Notes: generated by a model not told the origin, from the sequence alone. Numbered from the stretch's first letter, positions 22,850-35,258 are shown. The stretch is DNA of 64,000 nt from Bisporella sp. PMI_857 (GCA_021307315.1 JAJSPD010000024.1:434001-498000); one strand, 5' to 3'. Numbers and translations are program-made.

Positions 22850-23900
22850 GAATTCTGTGTGAATTCTATCGAAGGCTCTGAATATAGAATAGGAATTTAA
22901 AGGATGAAGAGGCAGGGAGTCGCTGATACTGAGGCTCCAGAGCTCACTGATTTATCGTTCACTTTGTTATACAGAAAGCTAATTCTATAGTGAAAAGTAG
23001 AGCTACTCGTAGACATGGATCACAGATATTGGGCCCAACGCCTCTGAAGGAGGAACGGGGTGCATGCGTCCAAAGCCGTTTGCTTAGCGTTAACTTTTGT
23101 TGTCGATTTTGGTGATATTAGAAGCCATGTTCCCACCTCGTGGCACAAGCTGTTCTCCCTTAAGGGTGTGTTACACAGGCTGTGTAGATCTCTTGTCTGC
23201 TTGCCTTGTAGGCTGCTTTGCATTGGCGAGGAAGGTGTATGCACTGTCCTTGTCTGCTAAGTATATATTTAGCTTTCTTTCCAACATTGATCCAGCATCG
23301 AGCCAACATCGAGCCAACATAGTTCAATCACAATACCAAACGACTCCCCCATCAAAGTCTCCCAACTAGAGGAATCGCTGTGAAATACTCTCCCAAGTCA
23401 AATTCAACTGGTTTTCAATTCTACAATTACTCCTGCCACTTGGATTCTTCAGAACACCGAGAGACGGCGCTTAAGGCGACTGTTAGTGATTTCAACAATT
23501 TTAAAGCTACATACGGTGACATGGATTCTGCACCACCAGCTTACGATGTGGCAACCGATGCTGCTATGCAGCCATATCTGTACGGCCAGCAGAACAGTCC
23601 ACGATGGGAACAGTGACAACACATCTCCGCAGAAAAGAGAACTATGTGAGTAGTGGGAATTTTGATGATGGGATTCTTGCTTTGGAAGGTATATTGGTAG
23701 TTCGTTGGAAGAGAGTGAAATATCTTTATGTTCATTGTGCGTTGGGAGTTGGATGGAGGGGGTTTGTCAATTACGTAGGCTAATTGTATTTCACATATGA
23801 ATTCTGTATCTCTGCCTCTGGTCTCCTTCTGTATATTGATTACTCCTCACATTACACGGAATCAAACGACTTCACGAATACGGTCCTTTACGACCCGTAC
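22850..23900. other. intergenic with possible short ORF
   Basis: A 78-codon ORF at 23380-23616 (+) ends in a Pro/Tyr/Gln-rich tail (SAPPAYDVATDAAMQPY) and could be a last exon, but no upstream exon was found. Tandem words CATCGAGCCAA occur near 23296-23320. Confidence 0.35.
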
Positions 23901-23914
23901 GACTCTCTACAACC

Positions 23915-24260
23915 ATGGATCAAGTCAATCGCGCGATTGCAGCGTTTCAGCAAGAGATGCAACGGCAGCGTTCTGAAATCGACCTTCTTCAATCCCTCCT
24001 TACGAATCGGCTTATAAACAAGCCAAAACTAGCCCTCCCTGACCCAGAGAAGTTCAGTGGTTAGCTTATAGATTCAATACGTGGCTCTTTTTAATCAAGG
24101 CCAAATACAAATAGATAGAGAGGTTATTAGTGACGCTACCGCTCAATTCTGTTACACTTTCCGGGACCTCGAATCGCACGTTCAAGCTATGTGTCACGAA
24201 TCCAATCTTTAAGCCTGGTCAGGCGGCTAATAAGGTGGTTCTATTACGAGAATACTAAAC
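23915..24260 (+). mobile_element. decayed retrotransposon gag fragment (Ty3/gypsy-like)
   Basis: From ATG 23915 the frame reads MDQVNRAIAAFQQEMQ, then a Gln/Leu-rich coiled stretch, then LALPDPEKFSG. It breaks, and continues one frame over as AYRFNTWLFLIKAKY..., then DATAQFCYTF.DLESHVQAM. The PDPEKFSG...AYRFNTWL series is a standard fungal gag start. A stop at the break, a further frame change and AT-rich surroundings mark it as dead. No pol, protease or LTRs were found in the window. Confidence 0.6.
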
Positions 24261-24289
24261 GAAGGGGGAAAGGTTGAATCGAGAATCAT

Positions 24290-24600
24290 AGTGTTGATAT
24301 CCATGTGTGGATAACGTGCTTAAATGATTTTAATATATTAAATTAAACTATCATTAAAATATAGCTTTTAATCATATATTATTTTTAATTAAAGTTTAAT
24401 TTATAAATAAGAATTAGTAAAACATAGTTTTTAATATATAATTAGTATAACAGCAATGCTAAACAACAATTAAAAACTGCTTACCTCAAAATTCAATATA
24501 TCCTTATTAATATACTATATTACAAAATACAAACAACAATAAATTCAACTCTTTAAAATACCCTGACAGAACACTATAAAAGTCCAGATACAGTAGATTG
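24290..24600. repeat. extremely AT-rich patch
   Basis: About 300 bases dominated by TTTAAT/ATTAAA words, following the dead gag fragment. It is consistent with RIP-mutated transposon remains. No LTR boundaries were resolved. Confidence 0.5.
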
Positions 24601-25091
24601 CAAAACTGGTGTCAGGTCTGAACATTAATGTTCTTGTTTTGGTCCTGATGCGCTACTACCATTACAGCTAGCTCACACATGATTTTATAGGCCACCGCTA
24701 CAGCCACATGGGCTCCCTTCATACTTATGACTTCTACAACAGAAACCGTGAGGCCTTTTAATACATCGTTGTTTAAAGATACTTTGCATATACACAATTG
24801 CGTAGCCTTGCCACATGCATGTAGCAGCTCTGCTGAGTCAAGATGGTGCTTTAGGTAGATGAAGAGAGAAGTGTCTATGTTGGTAGAGGCTGCCGCTTCA
24901 TCTTGCCCTACTGAGCGAACGCACAGACCAGCTCCCTCCACCACCATATCCTCCACCATACTTGTTCCATTATTGGCAGCCTTGCCTCAGCCGCAACTCT
25001 TCTGTCTTCAGCAAAGCTTACGAGAAGCTTTATCCCTCGGTGATATGATTCCCTCACGATATATTTAGCTCGACGAACAAAGCCATCGCTT
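24601..25091. other. upstream region of the NLR-like gene
   Basis: A minus-strand ORF (24612-24959) overlaps this promoter region but has no domain. I do not call it a gene. Confidence 0.4.
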
Positions 25092-28000
25092 ATGGCTGAA
25101 GCCCTCGGTGCCCTCGGCGTAGCTGCGAGTGTTATTGCAGTTCTGCAAATCACCAGTAGTGTGCTCACTATTGGGTACACATACATTGAGTCTGTTAGGA
25201 GTGGCACTTCCCCCAGTGTCCTGAAACTCATATGTGAAGTATCGGCTCTTAACAGCGTACTGTCGACGTTGAATGTTGACTTGTTAAAGCATGCCAGTGA
25301 CACTGGTGCAGCGCCTGGCGGGGCAAAGCCTTATGCTTTACTCAACGAAAAGGATGGTCCACTAGATTGCTGCAAGGCATTGCTAGTACGTGTGGAGAAG
25401 AGACTCAAGCAGATGCAAGAGAGCAAGGTGAAAGCCCTGACCATAGGGTTGATGACCGACAAGATAATCGAAAAGGAATTATTAGCGCTTGAGCGATTAA
25501 AAAGCATTATGATACTTGCACTACAGACTGAGCAGAGGTATGCTGAGTTTCATTTACTTTTTAAGATTCCAGGATTTGAATAATTTGCATTTATTACGCT
25601 AAAATGTCCTGACAAATCTTGGCTATAGCAACGTGCTAAATGACATTCGGACCCAGTTTACGCAGTTCGTACGAGACCAGACTGCTTCTAGAATTGCAAT
25701 AGAGCAAACTCAGACAATCATTGAGACCCTAGCGCTGGATGTGGAGCGTAACCGCTCTGAAGATAGAGCCTTGCATGCCGACATCTCTGAAACCAAGACA
25801 GTAGTACATGATCTTGTAGGCGATGCCGCCATACGGCGATCAGCTGAAGATTTGGATGCACAGCATGAAGCATTTGCGTGGCTTTCTTCACTCGATTCAG
25901 AAAAGAACCAAATCATCGCTCAGAACTTGCGCACACCGCTCACGGGCGAATGGTTCTTGCGTGGCGACGACTTTCAAGCCTGGCTTGGGGGTAAACGAAA
26001 CCTGCTGTGGTTACATGGCATTCCGGGAGCAGGAAAGACGGTGTTGTTTTCGTCTGCAATCAAAGTACTAAAGGAAAGATGGACACAGACTCTGGAAAGC
26101 AGCCCATTCCGACTGGGCTACGCCTACTGCGATTTCAAAGACCAACTAACTTGTGAGTCAATACATGTGCTAGGCGCCATTATCAGGCAATTGTGTGATT
26201 TGGGTATGAATGGAAATGCGCCACTGGATCAAAACGGCCCAGATATACAGGCACTTCACCAGAGCTGCAAGGACAAGACGACTGGCAAAGTCAGAAGCCC
26301 GATGTATAGCGAGCTCGAGCAACTTACCAGAAGTCTCCTGAAGAGCAGCAACCACAATGCTTATATCGCGGTGGATGCACTCGACGAGTGTAATTTGGAG
26401 TCGCGGAGAACTTTGATATCAACGTTGCAGCAGCTTGCTGAAGACTTTCAAAATGTTCATGTTCTCATTAGCAGCCGTCGAGAGCAGGATATTAAGATTG
26501 TTCTCCACGATAGCCTACAGGTGGCCATTCGGAATGAAGACGTCTCCGTGGATGTTGGATTATACGTTGGGCACGTCCTTGCCAGCGATTCCCGGCTCAA
26601 CAGGCAGGCTCCCGAGGTCAAGAGCAAGATTCTTTCAACCTTAGTAGAGGGATCTCGTGGAATGTGAGTCATTCACAACAAACCCATTCCTTTCATCCGG
26701 CCTATGATTTGACACATCTAGGTTTCGATGGGCACAATGTCAAGTAGATGTCTTGAGGCGTGCCCGTACGGCTAAGAATATTAATGAAATTCTGGGCGGT
26801 CTCCCTAAGAATCTGTACGAGACATATGACCGGATTCTCGATAATGTCGACGACAATGACAAAGACTTGGCCTACCGCGCCCTGCTTTGGTTGGCATTTT
26901 CAGGTCAATCTGCAATTACTTTGGAGGAGCTTGTACATTTCATATCTATAGACGAGAGCGACACGTTTCGAGACAAATTCAAGATGCTAACAGACCCAGA
27001 GGATTTGTTTGAGATTTGTGGGAGTCTGATTGCTCCCATGGATCCATCAGTAGAGCTGGAACTGGACGCGAAAGGACAAATTGTCTCCGTGACTTTACAG
27101 CATGCAAACCCATTCAATGAAAATCAAGGAGAATCGACGACTGTACGAAAAGAAAAAGGCATCATCTCCCAACGATCCGGTCATGAACAGATTATTGGAC
27201 TAGCCCATTTCTCCGTCAAAGAGTATCTACAATCTTCACATTTGGTAGCCCGTATGTCTCCCTCCAGCTCCAACGCTGCAGACGAGATCAGCACCGAGTG
27301 CTTGACGGCATTCGAAAGCCCACAGGCAGCACATGCTAAGTTAGCCTCGTATTGTCTGACATATCTCTCATTTACGGACTTTGCTATCCCTACAGGCAAT
27401 TTGCAGAGCTTTGGAGACTGGGTCGATAAGTCCTCGATGTTAATTGACAAACAGGAACAAGTCGGGCTCTCAGAATCCAGATCCAGAATCGATGAGCGTC
27501 TTGACGAATACAAGGCTTTCACCTACGCGGCTAGCTCTTGGTCTTTGCATTTTTGTGAAGGAGAAGCTCATCTCGTCACTGCGGACGAAATCGACCAAAA
27601 GGCCGCAGCAGTTGCGAGCTCCCCTTGGTTCGATGTTTTGTTCCGTACCCATCCCAGCACATATACTTCCTCATCGATCAAAAACTACCACTCATTACTC
27701 GAACTTCCACCCGATGTCAGCAAGTATGGGTCTTTCCAAGATCTCGACATAGTGCAAGATGGTCGCTTCGCTGTGCTTTACTCCCCCTTCCTATACGCAT
27801 CTACGCTGGGCGCCACTTCCATTGTCGCTGCACTACTCAAGACAAACGCAGCAGATTCAAGTGTGCACACTCGTGTCCATAGCACTGGCCAGACTGCACT
27901 GTTTTTAGCCGCTTCTCTGGGTAACACACGCGTAATGGAGCTGTTGCTAGATGCTGGTGCCGACCCAAACACTCGTGATGGACATGGCTGGACGCCGCTT

Positions 28001-28669
28001 TACCAAGCCATCGTTTCTAACCAACCTGCTGCTATTAAGCTCCTTCTGCAGCACACCAATGGCGCGGATGTTAATGCGCTCACGGGCTCAAATGGAGGAA
28101 CAGCGATTTTTCGAGCATTCCGTCCAGATCGCGCCGACAGCTTTAACATATTACTTCAGCACGGGGCTGACGTCAACCAGCGTAACGATCGGGGCCAGAC
28201 TTGCTTAGAAGAGGGGGTGGGGTTCCAATTATCTCACAAATCTCTAGATCCAGAGCGAATGCTGGAGATGGCATGGATATTGGTGAAGAAAGGATGGAGA
28301 TGCCGCGACGTTAACGGAATGAGGAAGGTCCGCGCAATACTAGGATATGATGCGAAGCTGATGAGCCAGTTAATAGAGGATCCTCAGCTCATGACAACCG
28401 ACCTTGTGCGTACAAGCAAGACTGAGACAACTCTGGAGAACGGCTACAAAGAAGGCAAAAAAGAGAATAAGGAGAGAGGAGACGGAAAAGGAGAAGACGA
28501 CAAGTTTGGTGATGATTTTCACACAGATATGCAAGATATGCAACACGAGGACGTTCTTGTGAGCTTGAGCTCAAGCTCACGCCTCAAGATGCTAAAAGAT
28601 GTCCTGGATATGCATTGCAGTACCGTGGACCCTGCATTTGATGATTGGGAAGGATACCCTCCCCCTTAG
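25092..28669 (+). CDS. NLR-like STAND protein: fungal N-terminal domain, NACHT NTPase, ankyrin repeats, 1142 aa
   Basis: Exons 25092-25537, 25629-26663 and 26722-28669 join in phase. Residues 1-150 form the common fungal helical N-terminal domain (MAEALGALGVAASVIAVLQI...). A coiled linker follows. The NACHT module has Walker A GIPGAGKT (about 279-286), Walker B YIAVDALDE (about 394-402) and ISSRRE (sensor-like). The downstream winged-helix part includes GLPKNLYETYDRIL and LAHFSVKEYL. Around 848-991 are several ankyrin repeats (GQTALFLAASLGNTRVMELLLDAGADPN and neighbours). A Lys/Glu/Asp-rich linker and acidic tail end the protein. Such proteins act in non-self recognition and regulated cell death or antiviral/antibacterial sensing in fungi. 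No cell-death effector of known type is obvious at the N-terminus. Confidence 0.85.
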
Positions 28670-30733
28670 GTATGAATTTTATTGCCTTTTACAATCTAGG
28701 ATATCGCTTACAAGGTATTATAGCGAAAAGATAAAGAGAAGCAAAATCGAGATCGTTAACGACCTAGTGTGTCAATGGCATTCACCTATTAAGAAAACAG
28801 GTATCGAAACCCCGCCACAGCCAAGATTAGAACAACCTGAGATCCTAATAAAGACGAAACGTCCTTAAAGGCACAAACACCACGTGTTCGCCACACGGCC
28901 TCTCGAGCACTCCTAGACAGCCTCGCAGGCCCAGAAGGTATCGACCTCTTATGTCCCGCTGACTTACTTTCTGCGCTGCAGACTAATGTGAATAATGGCA
29001 GTCAAAACAAACGCCCTCGCCCAACAACGTCAATTCGCAGAAAATTACATGCAAAGCGCATACATTGTGATGCACCCTTGTGATTATACTAAAGCAGAGC
29101 ACCTTGATATGCTGTATGTTATAGCGGCTGTAAGCTAAAGTGCGTTACTGGCTTTCGCGTACGCATCGCCATGGAGGAGCTTTTCGAAGCTGAAACACCC
29201 CAGGACCAAAGTCTTGATGACAGCAGCAATGGAATAAATAGCTGCAGCAACTATGCTATAGGTTGAGATGACGCTATTTAACTTTGCAATATCCAGACGA
29301 TAAACTTTAATGGTGTTGCTTCGTTGGATTAAATCCTCTTAAATGCATTAAAATTGTTTCGTGTCGTTCACTATCCGAAGTGATTTCTGCGAATATAGAA
29401 TGGCCCTTATCTTGTACGTACATTATCTCCTGCTATAATTTGCGAGAATCACCTTTGTAATATAGTGATAAAGTTGACAGAGTTCGCCAGCGACGTCTTT
29501 CCACCCCGTGATAAAGTAGTTCAGGAATATTGTCGCAAAAATAGGTGGGTGTCATGATAGATAGCGCGAACAAGGCCTGCACAAAGGATTGGTGTTGAGG
29601 AACCAGGCCCAAGAGACACATATCAGTATCCGATCTTGTCTATCTTGACACAGAGTAGTTGTAGTGAATATTGAGAGCATGCCGTTCGAAATCAAACTGT
29701 CACTTTTACTGCTGCGTGTGTTATTAGCTGATGATTTGAGACGCCCAAATACAGGTATTCACAGTATTAACAGTAAAGATTACAAATTTGACTTGGCTAT
29801 CAATCATTAATTGAAGACTTCTGTCTTTGAAAAGTCGCACAATAACGGTCAAAGATAGCTTTGAGGATGTAGCGGAATGGGCTCTTAAGATGTAGAGAAA
29901 GTGCAACCTATCTACATCACGAGGCCTGATCAGCTTCCACCTCAGAATTGTGACCAACCAACGGAACGAAAGAAGTATATTTCAAGAAGGTACACAATAT
30001 GTTCGTCTCATCCGCTTGAGCAAGTGGGATCGACCTAAAATGCCCTGGCTTCTAGTCAGGGGCCAGCCAGCCTAGATACCGCCTGCGCAAGCTAGCGGCG
30101 CTACTGACTGTAAGAGCTCGATGTGGTCGACAAACAGTCAAAGTCCGAAGGAAGAAACCCCCCTTTCTCGTCAGGTATGGAATGGGTTGCGCCTAGTGAT
30201 AATAGACCATTCTATGGCGATTAAGCCGGACGCGTATTTTCTCACTGTATCAATTAGAGATTCCGGCGAGCTAGGTACAAGAAGATAGTGGATTTCTTAT
30301 TACTGCGGGATCATAGTCCAAAAAACTGACGCTAGTTCCTCAGGCAGAAACATTAATGTATCACATAATAAATTTCTATAAGGCCACAATCACATCCTTA
30401 GGCAGAGAGTAAATCAGCATGACGTGCTACATCTAACTGAATACTGATTGCGGCGCTCATGCCCACTAACCACGTGCAATGCTCCGAGGAGGACAAGCTA
30501 GCTATAATGATACTAGCATATCGGAATGTGGGAGCAAAACAAAAATCATTGATGTTCGGAACTGACATCGATTTCGACTCTTACTCTATCGTAAATCACT
30601 AAATATCTCTAAAACTCTTGTTTAACATCACAAACGCCATCTAACAGAGGAAAGCCACGGGGCAAAGAGAAAAGATTAAAAAAAAAAGCATCCATTACAT
30701 TCCTTTGCTATATTTATTTACCAGGAAAGGCAT
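28670..30733. other. gene-poor region
   Basis: No domain-bearing ORF. A possible fragment around 29115-29280 gives a hydrophobic minus-strand peptide (AAIYSIAAVIKTLVLGCF), but it has no clear start or family. The rest is AT-rich. Confidence 0.4.
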
Positions 30734-30874
30734 CTAAACCTCATCCTCCATTATCCGACCCACCATCTCCTTATACGAGCAATAGATCCACAAAACCATC
30801 ACAACCAAGGCCAGAATCACGCGCGCAAGCTCCGAGAAATGCGCTAGATCCTCCGCTGGAATCGTTGGTGGCAT
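30734..30874 (-). CDS. possible 46-residue single-pass membrane peptide
   Basis: An intact small ORF starts at ATG 30874 (context AAAATGCC). It encodes a short polar N-terminus (MPPTIPAEDLAHFSE), one strong hydrophobic helix (LARVILALVVMVLWIYCSY) and a charged tail (KEMVGRIMEDEV). Upstream on the same strand lie a pyrimidine-rich tract and a CTAAC...CACAAG sequence directly before GTAAGTT, so the leader may be spliced. No homologue comes to mind. The clean charge-helix-charge pattern argues for a real peptide, but its size makes chance possible. Confidence 0.35.
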   Translation of the reverse strand: MPPTIPAEDLAHFSELARVILALVVMVLWIYCSYKEMVGRIMEDEV

Positions 30875-33383
30875 TTTTAAAGGATAACTTACCTTGTGAT
30901 GGGGTTAGCTGGGTTGAGTCTTTACGAGTACGGCAGTAAAAGGTGAAGCGAGATGAGATATAATGGGGAACTGAGGGGATGAGAAAAGCAAAGAAGGGGA
31001 GGGTATAGCGTGTGGCAAAGTTGTTCTGTGGAACAATAGATGCTGTTCTTTGTTTATATAGAAAGCAAATTGAAATGCCTTTATAAATGTTAGAGTGCGG
31101 TTGGCCTATGAGGGTCTACTGCCTTTATGGGGAGTGCAGCGAAGCAAGCCCATAGAGAGTGTGATGCTTTCATAAGAGCGAGGTAACCATACCTCCAAGA
31201 GTAGGTCCATGGGCGTACACTACTTTTATATAGAGCGAACTGACTATACTCCCTGCGTAGCGTAATCGATGCCCCCTTATGCGAGAATTCGCTTAAATAG
31301 GGGTATAAGGACAAACATCATTTTCCATCTGCTGAAATGGAAGGAGAGGGAGAAGTAGATACGCCAATTAAAAAAGGAATTCATGACTATGTTTTCATTG
31401 CAGTAACAAGAGGAGAGGGAAAGTCGTAGATTATTGAAACCTACTCAGGAAAACTTTTCATGTTTATACAGAAACGTACTCAAATGTATATTCAAGGGAA
31501 TAAAACCACACAGCCTTTTCAAATTAGCGCCTATGATATCCTATAATATCTCCCAGGGAACAGACTGAGTAGGACACTCTTTGCATTGATATAAAAGCCT
31601 AATCCTCACCTTGTCCTACCCGCTCCTCGCACTCTACCCTACGTGTAATAGTCATGGCCACAGTCTCAAACTCGCCACGCTCGCAGGAGCATATGCTTAT
31701 GGCGCAGGGGCTGTTAGTTGGAGAGCTACAGTAGGGCATAGAAAGACACTCTGACGTGGGGAGATGGCCCGCTGTGAATGTGAATAGCGCCTTTGCGATT
31801 GCAGTGATAGTGCTATCAAAACAATCCTGTCTAACCTTCTAAGTCGGCGGACCCTGCTCTGCGCCTAACACAGCTATTCAAACCGCTCAATTGCTCCTCC
31901 AAGACCCTGCCGTCGAAAGCATTCCTTCCACGTTCCACAGCACTACATACAGATCTCCTTACCCGAATTAGGACGTGCCTGCTAGGATTGCGGAGAAGAG
32001 CAGCTAGGAAAGTCAACGTCATTGTTTGGATCGCATCATCACGCATCGAGGAGGCTTCACCGGCGGCGAATATACCAGCTCCGGGAAGTACAGATGTCGC
32101 TCCCATTCAAAAATGAGGAGGATGGCAAGGATGGCAATGGAGATGGTGCTGGATGAAGGGATATCCATAGCAACAGTTCAGAAGAATCCAAACCAACTAC
32201 AACCAACCCAAAACTCAAGACAATGATAAGAGCAGCGAAGAAATAGTTGTAACTAGCCGCTCTTCCCTCCCCTAAGTGACGGCGCCCCCTATCTACTCAA
32301 CACCGCAAACGATCTTCTCAAAAACAAGCCGCACCGTTGCCATCCCACAAGATCATCCCCACCACAATCCCAAATCCCACGTCCCCGCCACCAGCAGGTC
32401 CAACACATACGTGACATCTAGCCAGCACTTCAAGCAATGAATCCCCCCAAAAACAAACCCAACCCCGACTCAACGAGCCTCCCTTATGAAGCCATCCACA
32501 ACCACAAACCGGTGTGCAATATCCCAAATTACCAATGCTTAATTATACCAAAAAACAAGAGGAAGAAAAAAAAAATATCCAAAAAAATCGCCTCCCGCCC
32601 AACACTGCTGCGCAAACGACACAAACAGGAACCGTACATTCCCGAGCATAGAAACCATCCCATGCCCGAACCCGTCCCACACGCACGCACGCATGTACAA
32701 AAAAAACACACGAACGGTTCAAACATCATCGAAGCTCCCACCGACAGGTCCAGAAACCCAGGAAAGGGCAAAAACCCCCAAGAACTAGAAAAAAAGGTCA
32801 AAATAGGGAATTTGCGCGCTGGGGGTTCTACGCCCCAGCATGCTGATGCTACGGCACACGTGTTGCGACACGTACATGTTCGGCCCCAAAAAAAAAAAAA
32901 AAAGGAGATTCGCTAAAATATCCTGTTTGGGGGGCCAAAAGGAGTTGGGGGAGGAGCCCTGCCCGCTGGATGAACAAGGGCATGGTATTGGGCAAGGAAG
33001 AACATTTTCGTGCAGGAGAGGACTTCCCGATGCCATGGAAACATTGGTTGAACTTGGGTCAGATTTGTCATGAAAGGGATTATCAGAAAATTCTTCCCCG
33101 CCTAGAGGAAATGTCAGAACTCTTATCTTATTCTACAATATCCTAAAGCTAAAGGCTAATAGACTGCGCTTTTTCTTGCTCTAAAAATATGTTATGCGTC
33201 TTTCAGATCCCAAAAACTCCGATACAATTGCTTGTATTTTCAGGATGCGACGCAAATTCTAGCCAGTCCATCTAAACGCCTCTCTATGCCCAGAAATAAC
33301 GCCACTGGTACACACGAATTTTCCCATTTGTACATAATCATGTGTGCCTCTCTCCTATATATACACTTCCGCGTATCATTCCA
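30875..33383. other. gene-poor region with simple-sequence tracts
   Basis: It holds short overlapping ORFs without domains and an A-rich minus/plus asymmetric stretch from about 32430 to 32910. A poly-A run of about 15 lies at 32888-32903. The ORF at 31831-32106 (-) is not supported by any motif. Confidence 0.4.
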
Positions 33384-35258
33384 TCACCAGGTCTCGGCGA
33401 TGTATTGCCCGGCATCCTTCTTGAGGTTCCAGAACGCTTGGGCTTCATCCCTACCCAGGTTTCCCTTCTGCATAGCGACGCGGACAAGTGCATCTTCAAC
33501 ACCTTCTCCCATCCCCTTACTCGATCCACAGACAAAGACTCGACCATCCAAGCTGTTGATGACGAACCATACCAAATCTGCCTGATGAAGAACCTCATCC
33601 TGGACGTATTTGCCCTTCTGCGTGCCATCGCTCTTTCGCGACTGGACAACTTTCTTCAGCTCATCCTCATGCACGCCCCACTCTCCGCTGTATAGCTCGT
33701 CGAGCAGAGAATCGCGGACGCCTTGCAAAACCCAGACTTTGTTGGCACAATTGGCGTTCTTTAGGCGACGTTGTACAAACCCTCGGAAAGGAGCAACGCC
33801 AACACCTGCACCGATGAGAAGCATCGGGCCGTCAGAGACGAATTCGCGAGCCAACGGGTTCGCCATAAGTCCCTTAAACATGGGGATCCGTAAATCGATC
33901 TTCTCGCCCTTCTCTTCGGCCGCGATAAACTTTCTTGCCTGTCGCTCGAAGAACCCGCTGCCAACACCGGTTCTCTGATCGTTGACGAAATGTGGTGTTT
34001 CGTGGACGGTGACTGCAATTTCGATGACGCGGGTGCAACCGTTCGCTGGAACGCAAGCCTCGTGAGGATCGTTGGAAAGGGAGTAGAAACGTGGCATGAG
34101 GGTTTGGCATTGAGAGAGGAGGTGATCGAGAGGTGGTTTTGACGACGGGAAGGCGTGGAGGAGTTGGTTGACTGTGACATATGGGCCCGTACGAAAGTCG
34201 CAGAATACGCCTTGCCCTTCTGCAGAGCATAAGAACATGAGGATCTTCTTCTCGTTCACGTCGGAGGCATGTTCGGCAAGGAGGCGGAGGAGGGGCTTCG
34301 TTGGGTGATAGGATTGGATATCGGCGCACCATGTAAGGAGATCTCGGCGGGTGGTGATGAGCTCTCGCGCTTGATCGTCTCCCCAGACCGTCGGCCAACG
34401 GCCACTATCCGTCTTCAGTAGGACTGGTCGGTCTCGCAAAAACCGTGGAATCAGGAGCAGGTCCATAAGCTCATCAACCAAGGACGCTTCGTTGGGTGCC
34501 ATGATTCCAATGGCCCCTCCAACCTTGAAGTCGACCCCTAATTCTTCGGGATAATCTGTAACATCGAGGTCGAAATGGTAGGTTCTCTTCTCCGCGCCAG
34601 GACGTGTAAGCTCGCGCGCATTAAAGATCTTGGCGGAGAAGACATTGTATGGAGGATGCGGCTGGACGAAGTTGGGCGGGTGAACCTTGGTATCGATTTG
34701 CTCCACGACCGTTGCGACTTCCTGATGAGGGGTAAAATCGGTCGACTGGCCCTTGATATCAGTAACCGGTGCAGTAGGTTTAGGAGCCGAAGCCAATGCC
34801 TCAGCCTTCTTGCAAGGTACTAAATGGATCGTGCTATGAGGAACCTCGGGTACATTCGTGAGGGTGGTAGGAACCGGGCCAATCTTGAGCTGCATCGCCC
34901 TAAATGCATCGTTGTCTGGCAATGGCACGCGCTCAAACGAGAGCCCGTCCTGTTTGGTAATTGCCATACAACATCCTCCTCCGCAGCATTTCTCAATCAG
35001 CTTGGTACCGGGCTCCCCCACTATCCTTTGTACATCGGCAAAACTTTGCGAGATCAGCTTGGTGCTGGCCCGACGCGGTCGAGGTGGCTCCTCTGGTTCA
35101 TCAGAGCTTTCTGAGAATGTGAGGGAAGGGACGGTGCTTTTGGGACTCTCGACCGCAGGTTCTTCGGGTATGCAATGACTGGTAGTCAGGTTGCGAATAG
35201 GGAGAGGCCGGGACAACATGGCGACGGAATGGGAGGGCTTTCGTAATGTCGTAATCAT
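33384..35258 (-). CDS. NADPH-cytochrome-P450-reductase-like flavoprotein without flavodoxin domain, mitochondrial, 624 aa
   Basis: Single exon. The first 30 residues are basic and lack acids (LRKPSHSVAMLSRPLPIRNLTTS), typical of a mitochondrial presequence. A Cys cluster KCCGGGCCMA (Cys91, 92, 96, 97) resembles the CCGxGC signature of the oxidoreductase-like N-terminal family. The FAD domain begins near 205 (PPYNVFSAKI), with the RFYS flavin motif at 390-393 and the GVGSGFF phosphate loop. The NADPH domain has LLIGAGVGVAPFRGF (about 479-493) and VFVCGSSKGMGEGV (about 573-586). It ends with an aromatic Trp (YIAETW), as CPR does. No FMN flavodoxin is present, so electrons must leave directly from FAD or via the Cys site. 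Its promoter holds four exact iron-repressor GATA elements, which suggests a role in iron handling (inference). Confidence 0.82.
   Translation of the reverse strand: MITTLRKPSHSVAMLSRPLPIRNLTTSHCIPEEPAVESPKSTVPSLTFSESSDEPEEPPRPRRASTKLISQSFADVQRIVGEPGTKLIEKCCGGGCCMAITKQDGLSFERVPLPDNDAFRAMQLKIGPVPTTLTNVPEVPHSTIHLVPCKKAEALASAPKPTAPVTDIKGQSTDFTPHQEVATVVEQIDTKVHPPNFVQPHPPYNVFSAKIFNARELTRPGAEKRTYHFDLDVTDYPEELGVDFKVGGAIGIMAPNEASLVDELMDLLLIPRFLRDRPVLLKTDSGRWPTVWGDDQARELITTRRDLLTWCADIQSYHPTKPLLRLLAEHASDVNEKKILMFLCSAEGQGVFCDFRTGPYVTVNQLLHAFPSSKPPLDHLLSQCQTLMPRFYSLSNDPHEACVPANGCTRVIEIAVTVHETPHFVNDQRTGVGSGFFERQARKFIAAEEKGEKIDLRIPMFKGLMANPLAREFVSDGPMLLIGAGVGVAPFRGFVQRRLKNANCANKVWVLQGVRDSLLDELYSGEWGVHEDELKKVVQSRKSDGTQKGKYVQDEVLHQADLVWFVINSLDGRVFVCGSSKGMGEGVEDALVRVAMQKGNLGRDEAQAFWNLKKDAGQYIAETW

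Noticed and set aside
24612..24959. 115-codon minus-strand ORF
   Set aside because: No motif, overlaps the promoter of the NLR-like gene, Val/Met-rich composition typical of a chance ORF.
31831..32106. 91-codon minus-strand ORF
   Set aside because: Reasonable composition but no motif, no neighbouring exon and no conserved feature.
33874..34398. 174-codon minus-strand Arg-rich ORF
   Set aside because: Out-of-frame shadow inside the CPR-like gene.
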